Part shown: piece after piece, positions 51,092-59,439 of the stretch
Position numbering within the stretch: the stretch's first letter is position 1
How the letters are laid out: each line of letters starts with the position of its first letter
The notes under the pieces: model-generated
The model's database searches: none
Told to the model about the DNA's origin: nothing
Seen by the model: the letters and a program-made list of their open reading frames with translations, nothing else
Program-made: the position numbers and the translations under genes
Source: Dyella_B humi
GTDB lineage: Bacteria; Pseudomonadota; Gammaproteobacteria; Xanthomonadales; Rhodanobacteraceae
DNA: 64,000 nt
Reading direction: 5' to 3'
Assembly: GCF_044904605.1 (NCBI RefSeq)
Contig: NZ_JADIKI010000023.1
Location: forward strand, 62,001 to 126,000

Positions 51092-51154
51092 CGGGGAACG
51101 GGGAACGGGGAACGGGGAACGGGGAACGGGGAACGGGGAACGGGGAACGGGGAA
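51092..51154. repeat. Nine tandem copies of the heptamer CGGGGAA
   Basis: Sixty-three bases are exact copies of a 7-bp unit starting 5 nt past the parC stop. Two complementary GTTCCCC units lie at 51235-51241 and 51249-51255, 14 nt (two periods) apart, with degenerate units between and after, so the tract can pair with them across an 80-nt loop. This is a likely variable-number repeat. Confidence 0.95.
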
Positions 51155-51363
51155 GTCTCGTGAAGCTGATCCCCATTGCAAGCTCGCCGGCAATTTTTTC
51201 TGGCCTCAACGTCCATACTTTGCATGCACTCCATGTTCCCCGGCCCCTGTTCCCCGCTCCCTGCTCTTGAAGGAACTTCATCCGCCCGCAAGTCGTCGAA
51301 TGGACATGTGCACGGCAAGGCATTGCCGTGCGTTATGTGCATGACGTACCTCGGAGCACCTTG

Positions 51364-51852
51364 ATGAACAGACGCGCCCTCACCGCCCTGGCCACCAGCC
51401 TGCTGGTTTCTGCCGCCTGGGCGCAGACGGCCAGTCAGCCGCTGAATCTGAAGCTGCCTTCCGGCGGCTATCAGGGCTATCCGGCTTCGAGTTCCACCGC
51501 AGCACAGCCGGCTTCGTCCGCTTCAACCGCCGGCAACGCGAAAGGTGCGGTAACCGTGAACGGCCATCCCGCCGCGATCAGCGCGGCGCCAGGCGTCTAC
51601 TACGGTGATACCAGCGGCAGGCGGGGCAACGATGAAGCGGCGGTACCGGCTTGCGACGACTCCACCTACAACAAGGCGCAGGTGCACGGTTCGGTCGGTA
51701 TGGGCGTAGTCAGCGGCAGTCATATCGGCACCGGCAGCTATCAATCAGGTGCAGTCAGCGTGGTGCAGAACACCGGCAGCTGTGACCATCCCACGGGCTC
51801 GGTAGGCTTTTCCATCGGGGTAAGCCGGTTGGGTGGGTTCAACGGGCATTGA
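51364..51852 (+). CDS. Hypothetical exported protein with PASSSTA linker
   Basis: The protein has 162 residues. ATG 51364 has CGGAG seven bases upstream. A signal peptide ends near SAAWAQT. An Ala/Ser-rich linker (YPASSSTAAQPASSAST) is followed by a Gly/Ser/Val-rich region with two cysteines (PACDDSTYNKAQVHGSVGMGVV and NTGSCDHP). The repeated G-x-G-x pattern suggests a beta-rich secreted or surface protein. The linker resembles one in the SRPBCC protein at 37260. Function is unknown. Confidence 0.8.
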   Translation: MNRRALTALATSLLVSAAWAQTASQPLNLKLPSGGYQGYPASSSTAAQPASSASTAGNAKGAVTVNGHPAAISAAPGVYYGDTSGRRGNDEAAVPACDDSTYNKAQVHGSVGMGVVSGSHIGTGSYQSGAVSVVQNTGSCDHPTGSVGFSIGVSRLGGFNGH

Positions 51853-51984
51853 TGCTTTAGCCCTCTCACGTCGGGAGAGAGCCACGCAGCCCATGAATCG
51901 CGAGGGCTTGCGAAAGCGCATGGAAAGCCACTCCCCACACACTGCTGAACTATTCCACCCTTTAGTCCGCAGTCGAGACCCCTA

Positions 51985-52824
51985 GTGATTCAAAACGTCG
52001 AGTTCCGCTTCGAGGGTGGCCGTAGCGGCGTCCTGCTCATTCATGGTCTCACCGGTACGCCCACCGAGATGCGCCTGGTCGGCAAGGGGCTGAACCGCGC
52101 TGGCTTCAGCGTCTATGGCATGCAGTTGGCGGGCCACTGCGGCGATGTGCAGGATTTGCTCGCCACTGGCTGGAAGGATTGGTACGCCAGCGTGGAAGCC
52201 GCGGCGGACAAGTTCCGGCATGAAGTAGATCACCTGTTTGTCGGCGGCCTGTCGATGGGCGCGATCCTCGCGTTGAAACTCGCAGCGGAGCGTCCGGAAT
52301 GGGTGCGCGGCGTGGGCGTGTATGGCGCCACCTTCCGCTACGACGGCTGGGCGATGCCGTGGTATAGCCGTTTCTCCTTCCTGTTGCCGTTGATCGGGCG
52401 ATTCGGCATCGGCAAGCACCGTATGGTGCATGAGAACGAACCCTATGGCCTGCGCGACGAACGTCTGCGCGCGCAGATCAGTGGCCTGATGCTCGGCGGC
52501 GACAGCGCGGCCGCCGGCCTGCCCGGCAATCCTTGGCCGTCGCTGGCCGAGATGTATAACATGGCCACGGTGGTGAGGCGCGAACTGCCCAGGGTGACTG
52601 CGCCGTGCCTGGTCGCGCATGCCACCGAAGACGACGTGGCCAGCCTGGAAAATGCACACCTGGTGGCGCGCTCGGTATCCGGCCCGGTGGATATGCTGCT
52701 GCTGAAAAACAGCTATCACATGATCACCATCGATCGCGAACGCCGCCTGCTGGTGGATCGCTCGGCGGATTTCTTCTCCAAGGTGGCGGCAAGCTGCACG
52801 CCCGCTGCGCTCGCCGCAGCCTAA
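51985..52824 (+). CDS. Alpha/beta hydrolase, Est30/monoacylglycerol lipase-like
   Basis: The protein has 279 residues; GTG 51985 is the likely start. VLLIHGLTGTPTEM holds the oxyanion loop (residues 20-24), GGLSMGA the nucleophile S90, ATEDDVAS the Asp, and NSYHMITIDRE the His in the pattern of Est30 carboxylesterases. No signal peptide. It is the first gene of a set with two small membrane proteins, an acyl carrier protein and a ketosynthase, where it could act as a thioesterase or lipid esterase; that role is inferred. Confidence 0.88.
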   Translation: MIQNVEFRFEGGRSGVLLIHGLTGTPTEMRLVGKGLNRAGFSVYGMQLAGHCGDVQDLLATGWKDWYASVEAAADKFRHEVDHLFVGGLSMGAILALKLAAERPEWVRGVGVYGATFRYDGWAMPWYSRFSFLLPLIGRFGIGKHRMVHENEPYGLRDERLRAQISGLMLGGDSAAAGLPGNPWPSLAEMYNMATVVRRELPRVTAPCLVAHATEDDVASLENAHLVARSVSGPVDMLLLKNSYHMITIDRERRLLVDRSADFFSKVAASCTPAALAAA

Positions 52825-52840
52825 GCGCAAAGGTCCGCAC

Positions 52841-53200
52841 GTGTCGCCACTCGTCGCCACGCTGTGGTTGATCAATGTCACGCTCGATACCGGCGGCCAA
52901 CTCGCCTTCAAGGCCGCGGCCAGCGATCCGCGCGCGGGCGATGGCGCGGCGCGATGGCGTCATATGGCCAGCCGCCCGTGGTTGTGGCTGGGACTGCTGG
53001 CGTACGCACTGCATCTGTTGTCGTGGATCGCCTTTCTATCGTTGGTCGATCTCTCCCAGGGCATGCTGCTGGCGTCGATCAACATGGTGGCGATCATGAT
53101 CGGCGGACGCCTGCTGTTCCGGGAAAAATTTACGCCGCTGCGCGTGGCCGGCATTCTGCTCGTGAGTGCGGGCGTGGCTATCGTAGGAACGGGCGGATGA
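52841..53200 (+). CDS. SMR/EamA-like small membrane protein, first of a pair
   Basis: The protein has 119 residues with four membrane helices. LDTGGQLAFKAAA, LLSWIAFLSLVDLSQGMLLASINMV and FREKFTPLRVAGILLVSAGVAIVG match small EamA-like proteins such as ArnE/ArnF subunits. It starts 17 nt past the hydrolase gene and its stop overlaps the next start (ATGA). A heterodimeric transporter or flippase with the next gene is likely. Confidence 0.86.
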   Translation: MSPLVATLWLINVTLDTGGQLAFKAAASDPRAGDGAARWRHMASRPWLWLGLLAYALHLLSWIAFLSLVDLSQGMLLASINMVAIMIGGRLLFREKFTPLRVAGILLVSAGVAIVGTGG

Positions 53201-53631
53201 GCGCCGCTCCGCACACATGGCGCTTCTATCTGGGTGGCTTCGCCTTGCTGCTGGCTTTCGATACCGTGGTGCAGCTCAGCTTCAAGCTGACCGGCGCGCA
53301 CGCGTTTCCGCCGGAAGCAAATTGGGCCTGGGTGTTGCGCATCGTCAGCCACCCATGGATCTACCTCGCCCTGATCGGCTACGTCGGCAACTTCTTCACC
53401 TGGATGAGCCTGCTCAAGCACGCGCCGATCGGCCCCGCATTCGCGGCCTCGCATCTTGACGTGGTCAGCGTGATGCTGGCGTCCGCGTGGCTGTTCCACG
53501 AGTCGCTGACGCCGATGCGGTTGCTTGGCGCCGGCGTGATCATGCTGGGTATCGTGTGCCTGGCCTTGGCCGAAAGCGGCGCTACGCCTATCGAAGCCGT
53601 AGCGGCGCCGGATGCGGCGGCCTGCGATTAA
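53197..53631 (+). CDS. SMR/EamA-like small membrane protein, second of a pair
   Basis: The protein has 144 residues with four membrane helices and a short polar C-terminal tail. GGFALLLAFDTVVQLSFKLTGAHAF, IYLALIGYVGNFFTWMSLLKHAPIGPAFAASHLDVV and FHESLTPMRLLGAGVIMLGIVCLAL mirror the first protein's layout. ATG 53197 overlaps the preceding stop. As in ArnE/ArnF, paired half-transporters may flip a lipid-linked substrate; the substrate here is unknown. Confidence 0.86.
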   Translation: MSAAPHTWRFYLGGFALLLAFDTVVQLSFKLTGAHAFPPEANWAWVLRIVSHPWIYLALIGYVGNFFTWMSLLKHAPIGPAFAASHLDVVSVMLASAWLFHESLTPMRLLGAGVIMLGIVCLALAESGATPIEAVAAPDAAACD

Positions 53632-53728
53632 GGATGTCCGAAGCGCCCGCAGGCTGCGCCTCGCTACACACCCTGTGAGCCTTCTGGATATCATGCCGCC
53701 TACGCAGGCTTGATCAGAGCATCCTTAA
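53628..53728. repeat. TTAAGGATG inverted-repeat element
   Basis: TTAAGGATG (53628-53636) and CATCCTTAA (53720-53728) are exact reverse complements, bounding a 101-bp piece in the gap before the acyl carrier protein gene. The left end begins in the last codon and stop of the membrane protein. It could be a small mobile element remnant. Confidence 0.5.
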
Positions 53729-53880
53729 GTCATTGGCGAACTGCCAGGTTCACCTATCGCACGCGAGGATAGGCGCGACGCCATCGCGCCGCGGCACGGA
53801 ATTTTACGCTGCCCGCTCATATGGACAATGCACTCGCGCTTCGTCACGCTTGTGCCAGCGGATCATCGGGGAAGTTTTTC

Positions 53881-54135
53881 ATGAGCAACGTGCAGCAAGA
53901 AGTTTTCGAGATCATCAGCAAACAAGCAAAAATCGATATCGGCACCATCAAGACCGAATCGACGCTCAAGGATCTCGGCATCGCTTCGCTGGATGCCATC
54001 GAAGTGATCTTCGACATCGAGGAACACTTCAACATCAACCTGCCCAATGATGACGTCGACTTCGAGAATGGCACCGTCGGCCACCTGATCGCGGCGGTGG
54101 AGCGCCAGATTGCGCAAAAATCCACCGACAGCTGA
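53881..54135 (+). CDS. Acyl carrier protein (phosphopantetheine-binding)
   Basis: The protein has 84 residues. ATG 53881 with GGGGAAG upstream was chosen over 53821, which would add 20 unlike residues. S36 in DLGIASLDAIEVIFDIEEHFNI is the phosphopantetheine site; the usual DSL is ASL here. The third helix region (VGHLIAAVERQI) closes the fold. It differs from the housekeeping AcpP, which would have DSLDTVELVMALEEEF-like sequence. It pairs with the ketosynthase that starts 1 nt after its stop. Confidence 0.93.
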   Translation: MSNVQQEVFEIISKQAKIDIGTIKTESTLKDLGIASLDAIEVIFDIEEHFNINLPNDDVDFENGTVGHLIAAVERQIAQKSTDS

Positions 54136-54136
54136 C

Positions 54137-55351
54137 ATGCGCCGTATCGTGATCACCGGCATGGGCGGCATCTGCGCGCTCGGCCACAACGCTCCGGACA
54201 TCTGGCAAGCCATGACCGAGGGCCGCAGCGGCATCGCGCCCCTGCAGCACTTCGATACCAGCCAGATGCGCAACAAGCCTGTCGGGGCTGAGATCAACGA
54301 TTTCGAGCCGCTGGCCTATATCGATGAAGCGCGACTGCCGTTTCTCGATCCGCTAGCTCAATACGCCCTGGTCGCCGCCGGCGAAGCAATTCGGCAATCG
54401 GGGCTGGATTTTCGCAACGAGCGCGCCGCACGCACGGCCGTGGTGATCGGTACCGGCGCGGCCGGCGAGGAAACGCGCGATGGGCTGTATCGAAAGCTCT
54501 ACGCCGAAAAGGCCAGCCGCTTTCACCCGCTGGGCATCGTACGCATCATGAGCAGCGCACCGGCCAGCCAGATCAGCATGGTGCACGGTATTACCGGCCC
54601 CACGTTCACCGTGGCGAGCGCGTGCGCGTCGTCCAATCACGCCTTCGCACAAGCTGCAATGATGATTCGCGCCGGCCTAGTGGACTCCGCGGTCGTGGGC
54701 GGCACCGAAGCCTGCATGACGCTCGGCGTGATGCTGGCGTGGGAAGCAATGCGCGTGCTCGCACCCGACACATGCCGTCCCTTCAGCGCCAACCGTCGCG
54801 GACTGGTGCTCGGCGAAGGCGCAGCGATGTTCGTGCTGGAAACGCTGGAAAGCGCGCAAGCGCGCGGCGCCACCATCCTGGCGGAACTCGCCGGCGTGGG
54901 CATGAGCGCAGATGCCGGCGACATCACCGCACCATCGGATGTCGGGGCGGCAGCGGCAATTCAGGCGGCACTGCACGACGCCGGCATGCAGCCGAGCGAG
55001 ATCGACTACATCAACGCGCACGGCACCGGCACCGTGGCGAACGACTGCACCGAAACGCGCGCCATCCGCAACGTGTTCGGCGAGCATGCCGATCGCCTGG
55101 CAGTCACGTCCACCAAACCCATGCATGGCCATGCGCTAGGCGCAGCAGGCGCGCTGGAAATGATCGCGACAATCGGCGCGCTACGGCATGGCATCGTGCC
55201 GCCCACACTCAATTACCTCGCGCCTGATCCAGTCTGCGATCTGGACTATGTGCCACATGAAGCGCGTGCCATGCCTGTGCGTGCGGCGTTGAGCAATTCG
55301 TTCGCATTTGGTGGATTGAACGCGGTGGTAGCGGTACGCCAGGCGCCCTGA
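54137..55351 (+). CDS. Beta-ketoacyl-ACP synthase, FabF-like
   Basis: The protein has 404 residues. The thiolase-fold triad is C163 (ASACASSNHA), H295 (INAHGTGT) and H332 (PMHGHALGAAGA), with K327 before it. The sequence is a FabF-like condensing enzyme but not the usual fatty-acid FabF, which sits beside acpP, fabD and fabG. It lies 1 nt after the ACP gene and likely works with it on a dedicated acyl chain. The product is unknown. Confidence 0.92.
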   Translation: MRRIVITGMGGICALGHNAPDIWQAMTEGRSGIAPLQHFDTSQMRNKPVGAEINDFEPLAYIDEARLPFLDPLAQYALVAAGEAIRQSGLDFRNERAARTAVVIGTGAAGEETRDGLYRKLYAEKASRFHPLGIVRIMSSAPASQISMVHGITGPTFTVASACASSNHAFAQAAMMIRAGLVDSAVVGGTEACMTLGVMLAWEAMRVLAPDTCRPFSANRRGLVLGEGAAMFVLETLESAQARGATILAELAGVGMSADAGDITAPSDVGAAAAIQAALHDAGMQPSEIDYINAHGTGTVANDCTETRAIRNVFGEHADRLAVTSTKPMHGHALGAAGALEMIATIGALRHGIVPPTLNYLAPDPVCDLDYVPHEARAMPVRAALSNSFAFGGLNAVVAVRQAP

Positions 55352-55453
55352 TGCTTTGCCCTCCCTTACTGCACGTAGGCGAGGGAGCAGTTCATGGCGT
55401 CATGAAGCGCGCTGCACCCTGGACAACGAAGCACATGGCTTGATGGCGCATGC

Positions 55454-55942
55454 TCACAACCGCGTAAACGACCACGACTGCATGCGCCCGTCCTTGTACG
55501 GCATCACGCCGTGGAACGGTCGCGGATCGCGGTCGAACACCAGCGGCAGGAAGTGCCGATCACCTTCCCACATCGGCAGTTCCATGAGGCGATCCAGGTC
55601 GATCCATTCCAGCGTGCCTTCGGCGTTGTCCGTATGCGGCTCGCCGCTGAAGCTGTCGATGACGAAGATGAAACCCAGCCAATCCTCGCCCTGCTTGCCG
55701 AAGCCGGGCCAGTTGAGCGTGCCGCGCAGGTGCATTGTCTCGCATTCGATGCCGGCCTCTTCGTGGATCTCGCGACGCATGCAGGCGGCGATGTCCTCGC
55801 CAGGCTCCATCTTGCCGCCCAGGCCGTTGTATTTGCCCAGGTGCTGATCGTCGGGGCGCGCATTGCGGTGGATCATCAACACCTTGCGCCGATCCGAGGA
55901 AAGCACGTAACCGAGCGTAGCGACGATGGGTGTGTAGGGCAT
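55454..55942 (-). CDS. Nudix hydrolase (MutT-like)
   Basis: The protein has 162 residues from ATG 55942 with AGGAAAG upstream. The Nudix box is complete: GGKMEPGEDIAACMRREIHEEAGIE (G at the start, REIHEEAG at the end). LGYVLSSDRRKVLMIHRN and WLGFIFVIDSFSGEPH resemble 8-oxo-dGTP pyrophosphatase family members, but the substrate is not fixed. The gene is convergent with the ketosynthase. Confidence 0.92.
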   Translation of the reverse strand: MPYTPIVATLGYVLSSDRRKVLMIHRNARPDDQHLGKYNGLGGKMEPGEDIAACMRREIHEEAGIECETMHLRGTLNWPGFGKQGEDWLGFIFVIDSFSGEPHTDNAEGTLEWIDLDRLMELPMWEGDRHFLPLVFDRDPRPFHGVMPYKDGRMQSWSFTRL

Positions 55943-56037
55943 GGGCACTACTTTCCTGAGCTCAAAGCTGAAGTTTACGCGCTGAGGCGCTGCGGATGCT
56001 CTTGCATCCATCACGCTCGGCCAGCGACCATCCGTGA

Positions 56038-56841
56038 ATGCGCTCGTCCACCCACATTCGACGGTTGCGTCGCCGCCCGCCGCTCGCCCTGCTGAGCGCG
56101 CTATGGCTGCTTGCCGGCTGCAACAGCCAGGTGCAGCCCATGGAAAGTCGCGAAGTCACCTTCCAAGGTCAGGATTTCACCGTAGTCAGCCTGGACCTGC
56201 ACCGCGAAGCACTGACGTTGCATTGGAAGAATACCGATACGGGCCAACCCTTCGGTGACATCCAGAGCCTACGGGAATGGGGCGCGGCCAACGGCAAGCG
56301 ACTGATGTTCGCGGCCAACGCCGGCATCTACGATCAGTCGTATGCACCGCTCGGCCTTTACGTGGAAAACGGCAAGACGCTGGTGCCGCTGAACCTGGTT
56401 CGAGGCAATCCGGCGGCAGGCAATTTCTCGATCCGTCCCAACGGCGTGTTCGCCATCTATCGAGACGGCCGCGCCGCCGTGCGCACCAGCACGGATTTCA
56501 AGGCGGACGCCAAGCCGGTGGACTGGGCTACGCAATCGGGCCCGATGCTGGTGATCGACGGCAAGATCAACGATCAGTTCATCCATGATTCCAACAGCAC
56601 GAAGTGGCGCAGCGGCGTGTGCGCGCGTACGCCGTACCAGGTGGAATTCGTGGTGAGCGAAGCGCCGGTGAACTTCCACACCTTCGCACAACTGTTCCGC
56701 GACAAGCTCGGCTGCCGCGACGCACTTTATCTGGATGGCACCATTTCGCAGTTCTACATCGATGGCACGGGCTACGCCGGTGCTCCTACCTTCATGGTCA
56801 AGCCCTACGCGGGCATCTTTGCGGTGTTTGCCGAGCAATGA
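56038..56841 (+). CDS. NAGPA/DUF2233 phosphodiester glycosidase family lipoprotein
   Basis: The protein has 267 residues. A lipoprotein signal with a basic start (RRLRRRPPLALLSALWLLAGC) places the lipid cysteine at 28. The DUF2233 core shows MFAANAGIYDQSYAPLGLYVENGK, FSIRPNGVFAI, QSGPMLVIDGKINDQF and ALYLDGTISQFY. The family includes the enzyme that uncovers mannose-6-phosphate on lysosomal enzymes; bacterial roles are mostly unknown. Its stop overlaps the acylase start (ATGA). Confidence 0.9.
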   Translation: MRSSTHIRRLRRRPPLALLSALWLLAGCNSQVQPMESREVTFQGQDFTVVSLDLHREALTLHWKNTDTGQPFGDIQSLREWGAANGKRLMFAANAGIYDQSYAPLGLYVENGKTLVPLNLVRGNPAAGNFSIRPNGVFAIYRDGRAAVRTSTDFKADAKPVDWATQSGPMLVIDGKINDQFIHDSNSTKWRSGVCARTPYQVEFVVSEAPVNFHTFAQLFRDKLGCRDALYLDGTISQFYIDGTGYAGAPTFMVKPYAGIFAVFAEQ

Positions 56842-59252
56842 CAACGAAACGTCGCTTCCGTTGGTTCCAGGCGCTATCGATACTGCTGCTGATCGCGGTG
56901 ATCGGCCTTGTCGTCACCGGCTGGTGGCTGCTCGCCGGCAGCCGCGCGCAGCTTGATGGCCGTCAACGGGTGAACGGGCCGCAACACGCAGTGACCATCA
57001 CCCGCGACGCGCTGGGCACGGCCACCATCACAGGCCAATCGCGCGACGATGTCACCTATGCGCTCGGCTACGTGCATGCGCAGGAACGCTTCTTTCCGAT
57101 GGATCTGATGCGCCGCGTGTCGGCGGGCGAACTGTCGGAACTGGTAGGGCCTGCCGCGCTCGATACCGACATCAAACATCGCCTTCATCGTCTGCGTGCG
57201 GTGGCGGAAGCCGCCTATGCGGCGCTTGCACCGGATCAGAAGCGAGCGCTGGATCTCTATCGCGACGGCGTGAACGCCGGCCTTTCGAATCTGCGTGAGA
57301 AGCCGTGGGAATATCTGCTGCTCAAGGCCAAGCCGCGACCCTGGCGCTCGGAAGACACCATGCTGGTGGTCGCGGCAATGTACCTGGATCTCAACGACGA
57401 CGGCCGCAACGAGCGCGAGCTGCACATCGCCCAGATGCGCGCGGTGCTGCCCGAATCGTTGGTGAATTTTCTGATCTCGCCCGATCCGAATTGGGAAGCA
57501 CCGTTGAAGGATGGCATTTCGCCCTCGCCCGTCATTCCTGCGGCGGGCGTGTTCGATCTTCGCCACGTCGGGACACAAGCTGAGAGTACGAAAGTCGCCG
57601 CCACATCGATCTCTTCAGTGGATCGCACCTATCCCGGCAGCAACAGTTTCGCCGTGGCGGGTAGCATTTCGCGCACCGGCTCGGCGATTCTCGCCAATGA
57701 CATGCATCTGAGTTTGCGCGTACCCGATATCTGGTTCCGCGCGCGCTTGCGCTATCCGGATGCTAGCGCGCCGAAGGGCGAACGCGACGTTGTGGGTGTC
57801 ACCCTGCCCGGAACACCGGCGCTGGTGGCGGGCTCGAACGGCCAGATCGCCTGGGGCTTCACCAACAGCTACGGCGACTGGATGGATTGGGTGCGCATCC
57901 AGCGTGATCCCAAAAACGCGAACCATTACAAAGTGCCAGATGGCTGGGCCGCCATCGAACCGCACGACGAGATCATCGGCATCAAGGGTGCCGCGCCGCA
58001 TACCTTACACGTGGAGGACACGCGCTGGGGGCCGATGCTGGCGAAGGACACCGACGGCACGCCGCTCGCGCTGGCCTGGATCGGCGATCAGCCGCACGCC
58101 TACAACATCGCCCTCATGCAGCTTGAGCACACCGGCAGCGTATCCGCAGCGTTGGACTTGGCGCCGACCTTCGGCATGCCGCCGCAGAATTTCTTGGTCG
58201 CGGATAGCGCCGGCCACATCGGCTGGACCATCGCGGGCAACAGCATTCCGATGCGCACCGGTTTCGATCCGCAGTTGCCAGCCGACTGGTCGCAGCCGAA
58301 CACAGGCTGGACCGGCTGGGCCGCAGCGTCGCAGTACCCTCGTGTCGTCGATCCCGCCGACGGACGGCTGTGGACGGCCAACAATCGCACGGTCGGCAGC
58401 GACGAACTGGCCTTGCTCGGCGAAGGCGGGCACGACGTCGGTGCGCGTGCGCAGCAGATTCGCGACGACCTGCGCGCACGCGCGGATTTCGGCCCCGGCA
58501 ATCTGCTGGACATCCAGCTCGACGATCACGCGCTGTTTCTTTCCCGCTGGCAGCAGTTGTTGCAGACCACGCTAGCGAATGCGCAGGATCCCGCACTCAA
58601 CCAGCTACGCCAGCTCACCGCGGCGTGGCGCAATCAGGCCGCGCCGGACAGCGTGGACTACCGCTTGGTGCACGCGTTCCGCGATGAAGTGCACAAGCTG
58701 GTGCTGGCGCCGTTCGCCGCACAGATGCAGCAGCGCTTCCCGGATTTCGACTGGCCCCGCCCCGGCAGTCAGGAAGCGGCCGTGTGGATGTTGATCCAGC
58801 AGCAACCGGCGCATCTGCTCGACCCCGCGTATCACGACTGGCACGCGTTACTGCTGCAGGCCGCGCGCAACGTCGCTGACACGCTCGGCAAACAGCCGGG
58901 CGCACTGGCCGCGCGCACCTGGGGAGAAGAAAATCGCGCCGGCGTGCGCCACCCGCTCTCGCGCGCCCTGCCCGGCTTCATCGGGCACTGGCTCGACATG
59001 CCAGATGAACCGTTGCCCGGCGATCACAACATGCCGCGCGTCGCCGCACCGGGCTTTGGCGCTTCCGAGCGTCTGGATGTTTCACCCGGCCATGAGGACG
59101 AAGGCATTCTGGAAATGCCCGGCGGACAGAGCGACAACCCGCTGTCGCCGTTCTATGGCGCTGGTCACGAGGATTGGGTGCACGGACGGCCTACGCGGCT
59201 GATGCCGGGTGAAGATCGGCATACGTTGGTGCTGGAGCCTTCGCCGCAATGA
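56838..59252 (+). CDS. Penicillin acylase family protein
   Basis: The protein has 804 residues. An N-terminal membrane anchor (residues about 12-34) is followed by the alpha chain, with YALGYVHAQERFFPMDLMRR. The autocatalytic site lies in TYPGSNSFAVAG, where S268 would become the beta-chain N-terminal nucleophile after cleavage at G267. N-terminal-nucleophile acylases of this kind cut acyl amides such as beta-lactams or acyl-homoserine lactones; the natural substrate is unknown. Coupled to the lipoprotein gene. Confidence 0.93.
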   Translation: MTTKRRFRWFQALSILLLIAVIGLVVTGWWLLAGSRAQLDGRQRVNGPQHAVTITRDALGTATITGQSRDDVTYALGYVHAQERFFPMDLMRRVSAGELSELVGPAALDTDIKHRLHRLRAVAEAAYAALAPDQKRALDLYRDGVNAGLSNLREKPWEYLLLKAKPRPWRSEDTMLVVAAMYLDLNDDGRNERELHIAQMRAVLPESLVNFLISPDPNWEAPLKDGISPSPVIPAAGVFDLRHVGTQAESTKVAATSISSVDRTYPGSNSFAVAGSISRTGSAILANDMHLSLRVPDIWFRARLRYPDASAPKGERDVVGVTLPGTPALVAGSNGQIAWGFTNSYGDWMDWVRIQRDPKNANHYKVPDGWAAIEPHDEIIGIKGAAPHTLHVEDTRWGPMLAKDTDGTPLALAWIGDQPHAYNIALMQLEHTGSVSAALDLAPTFGMPPQNFLVADSAGHIGWTIAGNSIPMRTGFDPQLPADWSQPNTGWTGWAAASQYPRVVDPADGRLWTANNRTVGSDELALLGEGGHDVGARAQQIRDDLRARADFGPGNLLDIQLDDHALFLSRWQQLLQTTLANAQDPALNQLRQLTAAWRNQAAPDSVDYRLVHAFRDEVHKLVLAPFAAQMQQRFPDFDWPRPGSQEAAVWMLIQQQPAHLLDPAYHDWHALLLQAARNVADTLGKQPGALAARTWGEENRAGVRHPLSRALPGFIGHWLDMPDEPLPGDHNMPRVAAPGFGASERLDVSPGHEDEGILEMPGGQSDNPLSPFYGAGHEDWVHGRPTRLMPGEDRHTLVLEPSPQ

Positions 59253-59270
59253 ATGGGCTTGCGACATCCC

Positions 59271-59310
59271 GCTCCCTCTCCCCTCCGGGGAGAGGGTCGG
59301 GGGGTGAGGG
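59271..59310. repeat. CCCTCTCCCC-family hairpin after the acylase gene
   Basis: GCTCCCTCTCCCC pairs with GGGGAGAGGG and is followed by GGGGGGTGAGGGG, as in the element near 5762. It lies 19 nt past the acylase stop. Confidence 0.7.
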
Positions 59311-59339
59311 GCCAGCCTCGCCTCACCTGACCTATGTAC

Positions 59340-59422
59340 GGCCGTCATTCCCGCGAAAGCGGGAATCCATCCTCGCCTTGCATCAAAGCAAATGGATTCC
59401 TGCTTTCGCAGGAATGACGGCC
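59340..59422. repeat. 31-bp inverted repeat element, second copy
   Basis: Arms 59340-59370 and 59392-59422 match those of 12022-12106, except that the right arm has C-to-T and G-to-A changes in CCTGCTTTCGCAGG; the inner hairpin of that arm stays paired because both sides changed. This looks like compensatory change. Confidence 0.88.
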
Positions 59423-59439
59423 ATAAGGTTACAAACGAT

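Noticed and set aside
51092..51154. Possible CRISPR array
   Set aside because: The units are contiguous 7-mers without spacers, and no cas gene is present.
50209..51342. A 377-residue minus-strand frame ending in repeated PRSPFPV residues
   Set aside because: The repeat is the translation of the 7-bp tandem array (21 bp gives seven residues in every frame), and the rest lies antisense to parC.
56604..56837. An N-terminal extension of the penicillin acylase inside the NAGPA gene
   Set aside because: The membrane anchor begins at 56838, which also gives the ATGA overlap.
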